Assembly (NCBI RefSeq): GCF_023336935.1
Contig: NZ_JAMBLR010000004.1
Span: 1-64,000, forward strand
Reading direction: 5' to 3'
Source of the DNA: Phascolarctobacterium sp. ET69
GTDB taxonomy: Bacteria; Bacillota; Negativicutes; Acidaminococcales; Acidaminococcaceae
Length of the DNA: 64,000 nt
Shown here piece after piece: positions 54,263-62,432 of the stretch (position 1 is its first letter; the number at the start of each line of letters is the position of its first letter). The notes beneath the pieces were generated by a model. The model was not told the DNA's origin and did not search any database. It saw only the letters and a list, made by a program, of their open reading frames with translations. The position numbers and the translations under genes are program-made.

Positions 54263-54539
54263 TTATAACACATCCTTTTATTATAAGTTTGTAATGCTTA
54301 CATATTTTTACTTATTAATGATAACATAGTTACAGTTTTTTTGCAAAAGTTTACATAAAACAGGCAATTTTAAAATGTATTTAAAAAGAATATTGTATAC
54401 AAACAATAAAATGCCAAAAATAAAAACAGCTTTGCAGGAATTTGTGAAAAAAAAGCGAATTTAACAGCATAATAATGTGGCGTAATACCTGTTTACATTC
54501 AAGAAGGATATTCGTTCACTATTTACAGGGGGGAAAACT

Positions 54540-55511
54540 ATGAAAAAACTATTGGCTTTTTTAATGTCCATGATGCTCTTTGCTGTACTTGCCGCAGGCT
54601 GCGGCGGCGGTGAAGACCAGGCAGGCGGTAAAGCCGCAACGCAGAAATTCATTAATATCGCAACAGGCGGCACTGCCGGTACTTATTATCCGCTCGGCGG
54701 CGCAATTGCGGATATCCTTAACAAGAATATTCCGGGCTGCAACGCTTCTGCACAGGCAACCGGCGCATCCATTGCCAACATTAACATGCTGCAGCAGGGG
54801 CAGGTTGATATCGCCTTCATTCAGAACGATAACGCTTATTATGCCGTAAACGGCACTGAAATGTTTAAAGACAAAAAAGTTACCAACCTTTATGGCCTGG
54901 CAACTCTGTATCCGGAAACCATTCAGATTGTAACCCTTGCCGAAACCGGCATTACAGACCTTTCCCAGGTTAAGGGCAAACGCGTAGCAGTAGGCGCACC
55001 GGGTTCCGGCACCGAAGCAAACGCACGCCAGATTCTTGCAGCATATGGTGTTACTTACGATGATATTAACGTTCAGTACCTTTCCTTTGCTGAAGCTTCC
55101 AGCGCACTGAAAGACGGCAATGTTGATGTTGCTTTCGTAACCGCAGGCCATCCGACCGCAGCAATTCAGGATATCGCTACCCAGAACAATGTAGTTCTGC
55201 TTCCGGTTGCAACTGATAAAGCTGACGCTTTGATTAAAGAATATCCGTTCTACACCAAAGTTAACATTCCGGCTAACACCTATAATAAACAGGCTGCCGA
55301 CTGCTCCGCAGTAGCAGTACGCTGCATGCTTGCTGTAACCGATAAGATGGATGCTGATACCGGTTATGCTGTAACCAAGGCTATCTACACCAACCTCGAC
55401 CGTCTTAAAGCAGCTCATTCCGCAGCAAATGTAATCACTAAAGAAAGCGCTATGGATGGTATGTCCATTCCTGTAAATGCAGGCGCTGAAAAATTCTTTA
55501 AAGAAAAATAA
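54540..55511 (+). CDS. TAXI-family TRAP transporter solute-binding lipoprotein
   Basis: A 323-residue periplasmic receptor of a TRAP-T system. Lipobox LAAGC (cysteine near residue 20), then the TAXI core with INIATGGTAGTYYPLGGAIAD and NDNAYYAVNG. TAXI receptors bind small carboxylates (glutamate or related acids in studied cases). SD AGGGGGG. It heads a three-gene operon with DUF1850 and the fused permease. Confidence 0.93.
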   Translation: MKKLLAFLMSMMLFAVLAAGCGGGEDQAGGKAATQKFINIATGGTAGTYYPLGGAIADILNKNIPGCNASAQATGASIANINMLQQGQVDIAFIQNDNAYYAVNGTEMFKDKKVTNLYGLATLYPETIQIVTLAETGITDLSQVKGKRVAVGAPGSGTEANARQILAAYGVTYDDINVQYLSFAEASSALKDGNVDVAFVTAGHPTAAIQDIATQNNVVLLPVATDKADALIKEYPFYTKVNIPANTYNKQAADCSAVAVRCMLAVTDKMDADTGYAVTKAIYTNLDRLKAAHSAANVITKESAMDGMSIPVNAGAEKFFKEK

Positions 55512-55513
55512 CA

Positions 55514-56044
55514 ATGTGGTTTAAAGAGACGCCCCGGTCACCGTTTGTGCTCGGTAACCGGGGTGTATCTAAATTATATACGGTTTTTATATGCAGCGTT
55601 ATTGCCGCCGCAGGTTTGTTTTACTGGTATGCTTCGCAGCTTGTAGTTGCCATGCTGCCGGAGCGCGGTGCAAAAGCATGTTTTGCGGTTGAACCGGGAG
55701 AAACCTGGCAGATGGAATTCAAGCATTCTTATGAGCTTACGCTGTGGCGCGATAATTTTACCGTTAACGGCGCGGATGATATGGTTTTAACGCATACCAT
55801 TTACCAGTCGCAGGGGTGCGGCTTTCCGTTTTCGGCCTCTGAAGGGAAATTTGAAGCGCTGCCTGACGGGCATTTTAAACTTACATTAAACCGGCCTTAT
55901 AAAATTATAAAAATGCGGCCCGCAGTGCAGGCGAGCCCCAAAATACTGCATAATGAAACTGTATATGATTTATGTAAGATGTTCGGGCACGGCACGCTGC
56001 TTACCATAAAAGCAGAACCGCGTTACCGTTACTGGCTGGAATGA
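55514..56044 (+). CDS. DUF1850 protein of the TAXI-TRAP operon
   Basis: A 176-residue protein starting 2 bases after the TAXI stop. It has one N-terminal hydrophobic segment (about 20-42) and a small periplasmic beta domain (WQMEFKHSYELTLWRDNF, SQGCGFPF). DUF1850 genes recur between the TAXI receptor and the fused permease and presumably assist that transporter, by an unknown mechanism. Confidence 0.88.
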   Translation: MWFKETPRSPFVLGNRGVSKLYTVFICSVIAAAGLFYWYASQLVVAMLPERGAKACFAVEPGETWQMEFKHSYELTLWRDNFTVNGADDMVLTHTIYQSQGCGFPFSASEGKFEALPDGHFKLTLNRPYKIIKMRPAVQASPKILHNETVYDLCKMFGHGTLLTIKAEPRYRYWLE

Positions 56045-56083
56045 GTTTGTTTTTATAAAATTTGTTTGTGAGAGGTGGATGTA

Positions 56084-58021
56084 ATGGATTTAAAGAAAGA
56101 AATTATGGACGATATTGAAAAGGCCCAGCTTTCCGCAGAAGAAATTTTAAGAAAATATGATAAAGAATCGGATAAGAGGGAACTTACGGGCGTTTGGAAT
56201 ACGATTATTAATGCAATCTGCATTATTTTCTGTATTTTTCAGGTTTATACTGCGGCGTTTGGTATTTTAGACGCGCAGCTGCAAAGAGCCATTCATCTGG
56301 CCTTTGGTTTTGCACTGGTATTTTTGCTTTACCCGATGCGCCAGTCCTGGTCGCGCAAGGAAATGAACTGGATTGACGTTGGCTTTGCCGTTGTTGGCGT
56401 TGCTGTTTCGATGTACATAGTTGTGTTTTACCACGATCTGGTACTGCGTGCAGGTATGAACAACGAAACGGACTATATTATAGCGCTGATTGGCACGCTG
56501 CTTGTAATTGAAGGCGCACGCCGCGTAGTTGGCTGGCCGATGATTACCATTGCCATTTTGTTTGTGCTGTACGGTTTGTTCGGGCGCATGCTGCCGGGCA
56601 TTATTGCTCACCGCGGCCTTGGCCTGCATGAACTTGTAAACTACCTGTATTACACAACAGAAGGTATTTTCGGTACCCCGATGGGCGTATCTTCAACCTT
56701 TATTTATCTGTTTATTTTGTTCGGCGCTTATCTGGAAGCTACCGGTCTTGGCAAATTCTTTATTGATATTTCCAATGCCATTGCAGGTTGGGCATCCGGC
56801 GGCCCGGCAAAAGTAGCGGTTATCTCCAGTGCTTTGGAAGGAACCGTATCCGGCAGCTCTGTTGCTAACGTAGTAGGCAGCGGCTCGTTCACCATTCCGA
56901 TGATGAAAAAATTAGGCTACGGCAAAGACTTTGCCGGTGCCGTTGAAGCTGCGGCTTCTACCGGCGGCCAGTTAATGCCTCCTGTAATGGGCGCGGCAGC
57001 CTTTTTAATGGCTGAATTCGTAGGCGTTCCTTACATGGAAGTTGTAAAAGCAGGCGTTATTCCGGCTATTTTGTACTTTACCGGCATTTGGCTTGGCGTA
57101 CATTTTGAAGCCAAAAAGCTCGGCCTTAAAGGCATGAGCCGCGATGAAATGCCGAGCTACAAATCTATTTTCATCGAAAGAGGCCATCTGGTAATTCCTC
57201 TTATCGCTATCATTTACTTCCTTACCAACGGTTATACTCCGATGCGTGCGGCTCTGGTAGGCATTGTGCTTGCAATTGTAAGCTCCTGCCTGCGCAAATC
57301 AACCCGCATTACCTTTAAAGATTTTGTAAACGGCATGATTAACGGTTCCAAAGGCATTTTGGGCGTACTTATTGCCTGCGCAACCGCCGGTATTATTATC
57401 GGCGTTGTAACCAAAACCGGCGTTGGCCTTAAAATGGCAACCGCACTGCTCGACCTTGCAGGCGGCCACCTTATGCCGGCAATGGTATTTACCATGCTTA
57501 CTTCCCTTATCCTCGGCATGGGCGTGCCTACAACCGCTAACTACGTAATTACTTCCACCATTGCTGCACCGGCTCTTATCCAGATGGATGTGCCTGTACT
57601 GGCAGCGCATATGTTCGTATTCTACTTCGGCATTGTTGCCGATATTACACCGCCGGTTGCTCTGGCAGCTTACGCCGGTTCCGGTATTTCCGGCGGCGAC
57701 CCGCTGCGTACCGGCATCAACGCTTCCAAACTGGCTATTGCGGCATTCATCATTCCGTACATCTTTGTACTGTCGCCTGAAATTCTGATGATTAACGCTA
57801 CTCCGTTCGGCGTTGTATTCTCTTGCTGCACGGCTATTTTGGGCATGGTTGGCGTTGCTGCGGCAATGGGCGCGTACTTTACCCGCCATCTTAGCTTCCT
57901 GCAGCGCTGCCTGTTCTTCTTCGGCGGCCTCGGCCTTATCGACCCGGGTCTGTATACCGACGTTGCCGGTGTTGTTTTAATGGCAATCGGCTATCTGTGG
58001 AGCCGTAAAAACCCTAAATAA
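56084..58021 (+). CDS. TRAP transporter permease, fused small and large subunits
   Basis: A 645-residue inner-membrane permease in which the DctQ-like four-helix part (about 40-160) is fused to the DctM-like transport domain. The latter has paired hairpin motifs such as SALEGTVSGSSVANVVGSGSFTIP, ASTGGQLMPPVMGAAAF, and GMGVPTTANYV. It couples ion import to uptake of the TAXI-bound solute. Start at the ATG at 56084 with SD GAGAGG; an ATG at 56075 overlaps that SD. A terminator follows. Confidence 0.93.
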   Translation: MDLKKEIMDDIEKAQLSAEEILRKYDKESDKRELTGVWNTIINAICIIFCIFQVYTAAFGILDAQLQRAIHLAFGFALVFLLYPMRQSWSRKEMNWIDVGFAVVGVAVSMYIVVFYHDLVLRAGMNNETDYIIALIGTLLVIEGARRVVGWPMITIAILFVLYGLFGRMLPGIIAHRGLGLHELVNYLYYTTEGIFGTPMGVSSTFIYLFILFGAYLEATGLGKFFIDISNAIAGWASGGPAKVAVISSALEGTVSGSSVANVVGSGSFTIPMMKKLGYGKDFAGAVEAAASTGGQLMPPVMGAAAFLMAEFVGVPYMEVVKAGVIPAILYFTGIWLGVHFEAKKLGLKGMSRDEMPSYKSIFIERGHLVIPLIAIIYFLTNGYTPMRAALVGIVLAIVSSCLRKSTRITFKDFVNGMINGSKGILGVLIACATAGIIIGVVTKTGVGLKMATALLDLAGGHLMPAMVFTMLTSLILGMGVPTTANYVITSTIAAPALIQMDVPVLAAHMFVFYFGIVADITPPVALAAYAGSGISGGDPLRTGINASKLAIAAFIIPYIFVLSPEILMINATPFGVVFSCCTAILGMVGVAAAMGAYFTRHLSFLQRCLFFFGGLGLIDPGLYTDVAGVVLMAIGYLWSRKNPK

Positions 58022-58041
58022 TTTAAAATAGTTTAATTTAA

Positions 58042-58075
58042 AGCCCGTCATAATAAAATGGCGGGCTTTTGTAAA
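58042..58075 (+). terminator. Terminator after the TRAP operon
   Basis: AAGCCCG(T/C)CA and TGGCGGGCTT flank a short A-rich loop, followed by TTG. Confidence 0.8.
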
Positions 58076-58101
58076 ATGTTTGGAGAAATTTTTAAAACAG
58101 C

Positions 58102-58140
58102 TTGAATATAATACACAAGTGTGATATAGTATACACTATA
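58102..58140 (+). promoter_or_regulatory. ppsA promoter overlapped by nested palindromes
   Basis: TTGAAT (58102-58107), a 17-base spacer and TATAGT (58125-58130). Palindromes cover it: ACACAAGTGT (58113-58122), AGTGT...ACACT (58119-58137) and ATATAGT-ATAC-ACTATAT. A further AGGGT-GCA-ACCCT hairpin lies in the leader (58144-58156). The palindromes overlap the -10, as expected for a repressor site; the regulator is unknown. Confidence 0.6.
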
Positions 58141-58184
58141 TTAAGGGTGCAACCCTAAAAGTATATTACAAAGGAGTAACGGAC

Positions 58185-60563
58185 ATGAATAAGGAAAAAG
58201 AATTTCTTCTCTGGTTCGAGCAAATGGAAAGAGGCGACGTTGCCATTGTAGGCGGCAAATCTTCCTCTCTTGGTGAAATGACATCTAAAACTGATGTACC
58301 TGTACCGTATGGTTTTGCAACTACTGCATATGCTTATAGATATTTTATTGAAAAGAGCGGTCTGAAAGAAAAAATGCAGGCTATCCTGGCTGAACTTACC
58401 GACGTTGAAAACAGCGCCCTGCTGCGCGACGTAAGCGCACGCCTGCGCGAAGCCATTATGGCAGAAGAAATGCCGGAAGATTTAAAAGCAGCCATTGCCG
58501 CAGCTTATGAAGAACTGGGCAAAAAAGTTGGCGAAGCTGAACCTTATGTTGCAGTACGCAGCAGCGCAACCGCAGAAGACCTGCCGGATGCCAGCTTTGC
58601 AGGCCAGCAGGATACTTACCTTAACGTAAAAGGCGCAGAAAACATCATTGCGAAAGTTAAGGAATGCTATGCTTCCTGCTTTACCGACCGCGCCGTATAC
58701 TACCGTGAAAAACAGGGCTTCGACCATATCGAAGTAGCTCTCAGCGCAGTTATTCAAATGATGGTATTCAGCAAAGCCGCCGGCGTTATGTTTACCGTTA
58801 ACGTTGCTACCGGCGACGACAGCAACATCCTTATTGAAGCTGCATTCGGCCTTGGCGAATATGTTGTACAGGGTACCGTTACCCCGGATAACTACACCGT
58901 TTCCAAAGCAGAAAATAAAATTGTTGACCGCTGCGTAAACGAGCAGGATGTTATGCTTGTGCGCAAAGAAGGCGGCGACTGCGAAGAACTGCCCGTACCG
59001 GAAGCAGAACGCAATGTTCAGACCCTTACCGACGAACAGATTCTTGAACTTGCAGGCTATGCTAAAAAAATTGAAGCACATTATGGCTGCTATATGGATA
59101 TGGAATGGGGCATTGATTCCCGCAATGGCAAAATCTGGATTCTCCAGGCACGCCCTGAAACCGTATGGAGCCGCCGCAATAAAGAAAACAAACCTAAAGT
59201 TGAAGCAAAAGCAGCAGCTACCGACCGCAAGGTTATCGTTAAAGGCCTGCCCGCAAGCCCGGGTCTTGTATCCGGCCGCACTCACGTTATCCTCGACCCG
59301 TCCCATATCGACGAGTTCAAGGAAGGCGAAATCCTCGTAACCGAAATGACCGCTCCTGACTGGGTACCGGCTATGAAGAAAGCCAAAGCCATTGTAACCG
59401 ACAGCGGCGGAATGACCTGCCACGCTTCCATTGTAAGCCGTGAACTTGGCATTCCGTGTATCGTAGGCACCAAGAGCCGCGGTGAAGCTGCAACCACTAC
59501 CGTTCCCGACGGCATTGATGTAACCGTTGACGCAACCCATGGCGTTGTATATGAAGGCATTCTGGAAGAAAAGAAACCGGAAGCACAGGCTCAGGCTGCT
59601 GCTCCCGTTGCCGAATACTTCCCGCCGACCGGCACCAAAATTTACATGAACCTCGGTGACCCGGACCTTGCAGAAAAATATTCCGCACTGCCCTGCGACG
59701 GCATTGGCCTGATGCGCGAAGAATTTATCTGGACCACTTACATTCATGAACATCCGCTGTATCTTATTAAAACCGGCCATCCGGAAAAAGTTGTTGACCA
59801 GCTTGCCGAAGGCATCCGCCAGGTATGCCAGGCAATGGCTCCGCGTCCGGTAACTCTGCGCTTCAGCGATTTCAAATCCAGCGAATACCGCGATTTGAAG
59901 GGCGGCGACGAATTTGAGCCGTATGAACCTTCCGCACTTCTTGGCTGGCGCGGCGCTTCCCGTTACTATGACCCGAAATATGTAGAAGCATTCAAACTGG
60001 AATGCCAGGCAGTACGCAAAGTACGCGAAGAATTCGGCCTGAAAAACCTTAACGTAATGATTCCGTTCTGCCGCAACGTGGAAGAATGTGAAAAAGTTAC
60101 CGCCATTATGGCAGGCGAAGGCCTTGTACGCGGCAAAGACTTTAAAGTATGGCTGATGGCAGAAATTCCTTCCAATATTATTCTTGCCGACCAGTTCAAC
60201 AAATATGTTGACGGTTACTCCATCGGCTCTAACGACCTTACCATGCTGATTCTGGGCTGCGACCGTGACAATGACACCGTATCCCATATTTATGACGAAC
60301 GCAATCTGGCAGTACGCCGTGCAATCCGCCACCTTATCGAAGTTGCACATAAAGACGGCAAAACCGTTTCCATCTGTGGCCAGGCACCGAGCGTATATCC
60401 TGAATTCTGCGAATTCCTCATTAAGAGCGGTATCGACAGCATGTCCGTAAACCCGGATACCGTTAAATTTACCAAAAAACTTGCCGCACAGCTTGAACAG
60501 CGCATTATGCTGGATGCCCTTACCGGCAGAGGCCGCGTTGAAACCGAAAACCTTGACTGGTAA
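58185..60563 (+). CDS. ppsA: Phosphoenolpyruvate synthase
   Basis: A 792-residue enzyme making PEP from pyruvate and ATP, central to gluconeogenesis in an organism feeding on organic acids. The N-terminal ATP-grasp domain has AVRSSATAEDLPDASFAGQQDTYL. The swivelling phosphohistidine domain has GGMTCHASIVSRELGIP with the active His near 413. The C-terminal PEP/pyruvate barrel ends with GQAPS and IDSMSVNPDT. Length and order fit PpsA and not PpdK. SD AAAGGAG. Confidence 0.95.
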   Translation: MNKEKEFLLWFEQMERGDVAIVGGKSSSLGEMTSKTDVPVPYGFATTAYAYRYFIEKSGLKEKMQAILAELTDVENSALLRDVSARLREAIMAEEMPEDLKAAIAAAYEELGKKVGEAEPYVAVRSSATAEDLPDASFAGQQDTYLNVKGAENIIAKVKECYASCFTDRAVYYREKQGFDHIEVALSAVIQMMVFSKAAGVMFTVNVATGDDSNILIEAAFGLGEYVVQGTVTPDNYTVSKAENKIVDRCVNEQDVMLVRKEGGDCEELPVPEAERNVQTLTDEQILELAGYAKKIEAHYGCYMDMEWGIDSRNGKIWILQARPETVWSRRNKENKPKVEAKAAATDRKVIVKGLPASPGLVSGRTHVILDPSHIDEFKEGEILVTEMTAPDWVPAMKKAKAIVTDSGGMTCHASIVSRELGIPCIVGTKSRGEAATTTVPDGIDVTVDATHGVVYEGILEEKKPEAQAQAAAPVAEYFPPTGTKIYMNLGDPDLAEKYSALPCDGIGLMREEFIWTTYIHEHPLYLIKTGHPEKVVDQLAEGIRQVCQAMAPRPVTLRFSDFKSSEYRDLKGGDEFEPYEPSALLGWRGASRYYDPKYVEAFKLECQAVRKVREEFGLKNLNVMIPFCRNVEECEKVTAIMAGEGLVRGKDFKVWLMAEIPSNIILADQFNKYVDGYSIGSNDLTMLILGCDRDNDTVSHIYDERNLAVRRAIRHLIEVAHKDGKTVSICGQAPSVYPEFCEFLIKSGIDSMSVNPDTVKFTKKLAAQLEQRIMLDALTGRGRVETENLDW

Positions 60564-60592
60564 TTTTATCAATAAAGCGGTGTAATACCTGT

Positions 60593-60628
60593 AAACCCCG
60601 GAATTTAAAAGTTCCGGGGTTTATTTTT
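60593..60628 (+). terminator. Terminator after ppsA
   Basis: AAACCCCGGAA and TTCCGGGGTTT form an 11-bp stem, followed by ATTTTTA. Confidence 0.88.
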
Positions 60629-60644
60629 ATACCCATACGGGAAT
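60629..60644 (+). promoter_or_regulatory. CsoR-like palindrome, copy 1 (degenerate)
   Basis: ATACCC-ATAC-GGGAAT. The left arm and centre are identical to copies 2 and 3; the right arm has T to A. It is about 95 bases upstream of the promoter of the amino-acid binding protein gene, so its relevance is less certain than for the other copies. Confidence 0.5.
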
Positions 60645-60723
60645 GTAATATGTAATTCTAAAAGATAGAAAAAATAAAACGCATTAAAGTATTTATAAAT
60701 ATAAAAAACTTAATTAAATACAG

Positions 60724-60752
60724 TTGATTTTAGTATTTAACAGGTTTATAAT
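60724..60752 (+). promoter_or_regulatory. Promoter for the amino-acid binding lipoprotein
   Basis: TTGATT (60724-60729), a 17-base spacer and a perfect TATAAT (60747-60752). Confidence 0.7.
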
Positions 60753-60777
60753 AAAAGCATAACCGGATGCAAGGTTT

Positions 60778-60818
60778 ACACTCTCACAATTCTTACAGGT
60801 TGGGGGAGTGTTTTTTTT
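60778..60818 (+). promoter_or_regulatory. Terminator-like leader hairpin that sequesters the SD
   Basis: ACACTCTC (60778-60785) pairs with GGGAGTGT (60804-60811) around an 18-base loop, and eight T directly precede the ATG at 60819. The G-run that must serve as SD (60802-60808) is in the 3' arm. This can act as an attenuator, a translational switch, or both. The triggering ligand or factor is unknown; the preceding segment CCGGATGCAAGG may form the alternative structure. Confidence 0.55.
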
Positions 60819-61592
60819 ATGAAAAAATTACTGCTTGTTGTTATGAGCCTTGTGTGCATGCTTTTGATAGCAGCGTGCGCAGGGCAGAAAGAAGCTGGGG
60901 AGGAAGGTTCCCGGGTACTTAAAGTGGGGCTTGACGCCAACTTTCCGCCTTTTGAGTATTACCAGAAGGGCACGGATAATTTTACCGGGTTTGATGTTGA
61001 ACTTATGCGCGGCGTGGCTGCCAACATGGGTTACAGCGGGGTTGAATTTGTAAATACCGGCTTAAATGATTTAATAAACGGGCTTAACGGCAAGCGTTAT
61101 GATGTAATTGCCTCCGGTTTCAGCGTTACACCGGAAAGGCAGCAGGCGGTTGATTTTTCGGAAAGTTATTTGAATGACGGGTTCAGGATTGCTGTTGCTG
61201 CCGGAAACGATTTTACGGCAGATAATATAAGCGCTTTAAAAGACAAGGTTGTAGCCGTAAAACATAACAGCTTTGCACTGGCAATGGTTAATGATTTTGG
61301 CGGCGCTGCCAAAGTTATTGAAACACCGAGCATAGAAGAAGCAATGGCCAAAGTAATTGGCGGCGAAGCCGATTGTGCCGTAATTTCCAAATCGGCCGGC
61401 AGCTTTTTTATAGCAAACGGTTATGCGGATAAAATTAAATTTGCCTCCGGCGATTTAAAAACAGATAATGTTGCTCTTGCCGTAAGAAAAGGTGACAAAG
61501 AATTTTTAAGCAAATTAAACGAAGGTTTGAGAAACTTTAGAAAATCACAGGAATTTGACCGTTTAAAGAAAACCTACTTTGGTGAATTTTAA
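60819..61592 (+). CDS. Amino-acid ABC transporter substrate-binding lipoprotein (orphan)
   Basis: A 257-residue type II periplasmic binding protein. Lipobox LIAAC (cysteine near 20), then VGLDANFPPFEYYQKGTDNFTGFDVEL, the usual polar amino-acid binding signature, DVIASGFSVTPERQQAVDFS, and a C-terminal EFDRLKKTYFG. It should capture a polar or basic amino acid for an ABC importer. No permease or ATPase gene is adjacent, so it is an orphan receptor using a transporter encoded elsewhere. The start lies directly after an SD-masking hairpin. Confidence 0.9.
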   Translation: MKKLLLVVMSLVCMLLIAACAGQKEAGEEGSRVLKVGLDANFPPFEYYQKGTDNFTGFDVELMRGVAANMGYSGVEFVNTGLNDLINGLNGKRYDVIASGFSVTPERQQAVDFSESYLNDGFRIAVAAGNDFTADNISALKDKVVAVKHNSFALAMVNDFGGAAKVIETPSIEEAMAKVIGGEADCAVISKSAGSFFIANGYADKIKFASGDLKTDNVALAVRKGDKEFLSKLNEGLRNFRKSQEFDRLKKTYFGEF

Positions 61593-61627
61593 TGACTGCT
61601 GGTGTATTAAATAAAAGGATAATGTTT

Positions 61628-61645
61628 TATACCCATACGGGTATA
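61628..61645 (+). promoter_or_regulatory. CsoR-like palindrome, copy 2
   Basis: TATACCC-ATAC-GGGTATA, perfect 7-base arms. It lies about 40 bases upstream of the -35 of the first riboswitch promoter. Half-sites ATACCC/GGGTAT resemble operators of CsoR/RcnR-family metal or persulfide sensors (for example the B. subtilis copZA site, from memory). Confidence 0.65.
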
Positions 61646-61685
61646 CGATATATAAAATTAAATAGTAAAATTTACTGATAGCGTA

Positions 61686-61714
61686 TTTACATTACTGAGA
61701 AGTAGTGCTAAAAT
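61686..61714 (+). promoter_or_regulatory. Promoter of the first cobalamin riboswitch
   Basis: TTTACA (61686-61691), a 17-base spacer ending GTAGTGC and TAAAAT (61709-61714). The same spacer end and -10 recur at 63848-63876. Confidence 0.7.
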
Positions 61715-61733
61715 ATAATCAAGTTAATATTGT

Positions 61734-61842
61734 TGTGCAGCAATGTTAACCGGTGCAAAGCCGGTGCGGTCCCGCCGCTGTAAGGGCACGCCTGTTATGC
61801 AGGCAGGTTTTGGCTAAGCCCAAGCCAGCAGATTGCTGTACA
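61734..61842 (+). ncRNA. Cobalamin riboswitch 1
   Basis: Contains CCGGTGCAAAGCCGG, then GCGGTCCCGCCGCTGTAA, the diagnostic core of the cobalamin class, and a B12-box-like AAGCCAGCAGATTGCTG. TGTGCAGCAAT (61734-61744) pairs with ATTGCTGTACA (61832-61842) to enclose the core. The peripheral domain is short, as in the compact cobalamin-II type. With the terminator at 61919-61961 it should shut off expression when cobalamin is plentiful. Confidence 0.88.
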
Positions 61843-61918
61843 TAAGCATTTAGCTTAGCCTGCGGGAGACGGGTATGTATTGATAATTGCGCATTAAGGC
61901 GTTAATGTATCTTTGCAT

Positions 61919-61961
61919 AAAAACCGTTTCCGAAAAACCGGGGACGGTTTTAATTATTTAT
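61919..61961 (+). terminator. Expression-platform terminator of riboswitch 1
   Basis: AAAACCGTTTCC and GGGGACGGTTTT flank GAAAAACC, followed by AATTATTT. It lies between the aptamer and the SD of the next gene. Confidence 0.75.
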
Positions 61962-61981
61962 TCAGACAGGAGGAATTAAAA

Positions 61982-62341
61982 ATGGCAGAAGATTTTTTGG
62001 GCTATGGCGGAAGATTGGATGAAGAATTTGTTCATGCTGAAAACAAAAGCATAAAAACAGAACCTTTTGAAAAATTTGAGGTGCGTGCCGCGTTTGAAAA
62101 ACCGGAGCTTTTGGACGGGCTTGTACGTTTAAAAACGGCAATGGGTGAAGCAGCCTTTGAAAAATACATTAATCCGCTGGAAAACATTAACATCAGCGGC
62201 AATTCGCTGTTAATACTTGCCGGTGCAGAAAAACTGCGTACTGCCCTTGTAAGCCGCTGGCTGCCGGTAATTAAGGCAGCGTTTAACGTAGTAAACGTAC
62301 GCGTTGTAGGCGGAGGGCGCGGCGGCGTTGACGCTTATTAA
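61982..62341 (+). CDS. Stand-alone DnaA N-terminal-domain-like protein
   Basis: A 119-residue protein. Residues about 40-115 read like the DnaA N-terminal interaction domain (DnaA_N): L..LKTAMGEAAFEKYI.PLENINISGNSLLI, then LVSRWLPVIKAAF.VVNVRVV, matching the family pattern xFETWIxPLxxxxxxGNxLxL...W....Y.P.I. There is no AAA+ or DNA-binding domain. The N-terminal 40 residues are acidic and unassigned. ATG at 61982 with SD AGGAGG; an in-frame upstream ATG at 61913 lies inside the terminator hairpin. It is controlled by riboswitch 1. In other proteins this domain binds helicase or DnaA partners; its role here is unknown. Confidence 0.75.
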   Translation: MAEDFLGYGGRLDEEFVHAENKSIKTEPFEKFEVRAAFEKPELLDGLVRLKTAMGEAAFEKYINPLENINISGNSLLILAGAEKLRTALVSRWLPVIKAAFNVVNVRVVGGGRGGVDAY

Positions 62342-62349
62342 GCAAACCG

Positions 62350-62402
62350 GCCGCAGCGGAAAGAGCGGGGAAGCCAGGAGACCTTACTGTTTTTGCTGCG
62401 GC
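62350..62402 (+). promoter_or_regulatory. B12-box fragment in a hairpin before the porin gene
   Basis: GAAGCCAGGAGACC at 62370-62383 is a textbook B12 box, preceded by GAGCGGG, but no 5' riboswitch core is present upstream. It is enclosed by a perfect stem GCCGCAGC (62350-62357) / GCTGCGGC (62395-62402). I read it as the 3' remnant of a second cobalamin riboswitch, or as a new structure built from one. Confidence 0.6.
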
Positions 62403-62432
62403 TTTATATAAATAAAAAATGGAGGAAAGCAA

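Noticed and set aside
58482-60572. A 696-codon open frame on the minus strand opposite ppsA
   Set aside because: It lies wholly antisense to a strongly conserved enzyme, its translation is cysteine/phenylalanine-rich and non-homologous, and long antisense frames are expected from the codon bias of highly expressed genes. The same holds for 54561-55514 and 33055-34029.
61734-62402. A single riboswitch split by insertion of the 119-aa gene (core at 61740, B12 box at 62370)
   Set aside because: Riboswitch 1 already has its own B12-box-like segment and closing stem by 61842, so a complete aptamer exists without the distant box; the split idea is kept only as a remnant hypothesis.
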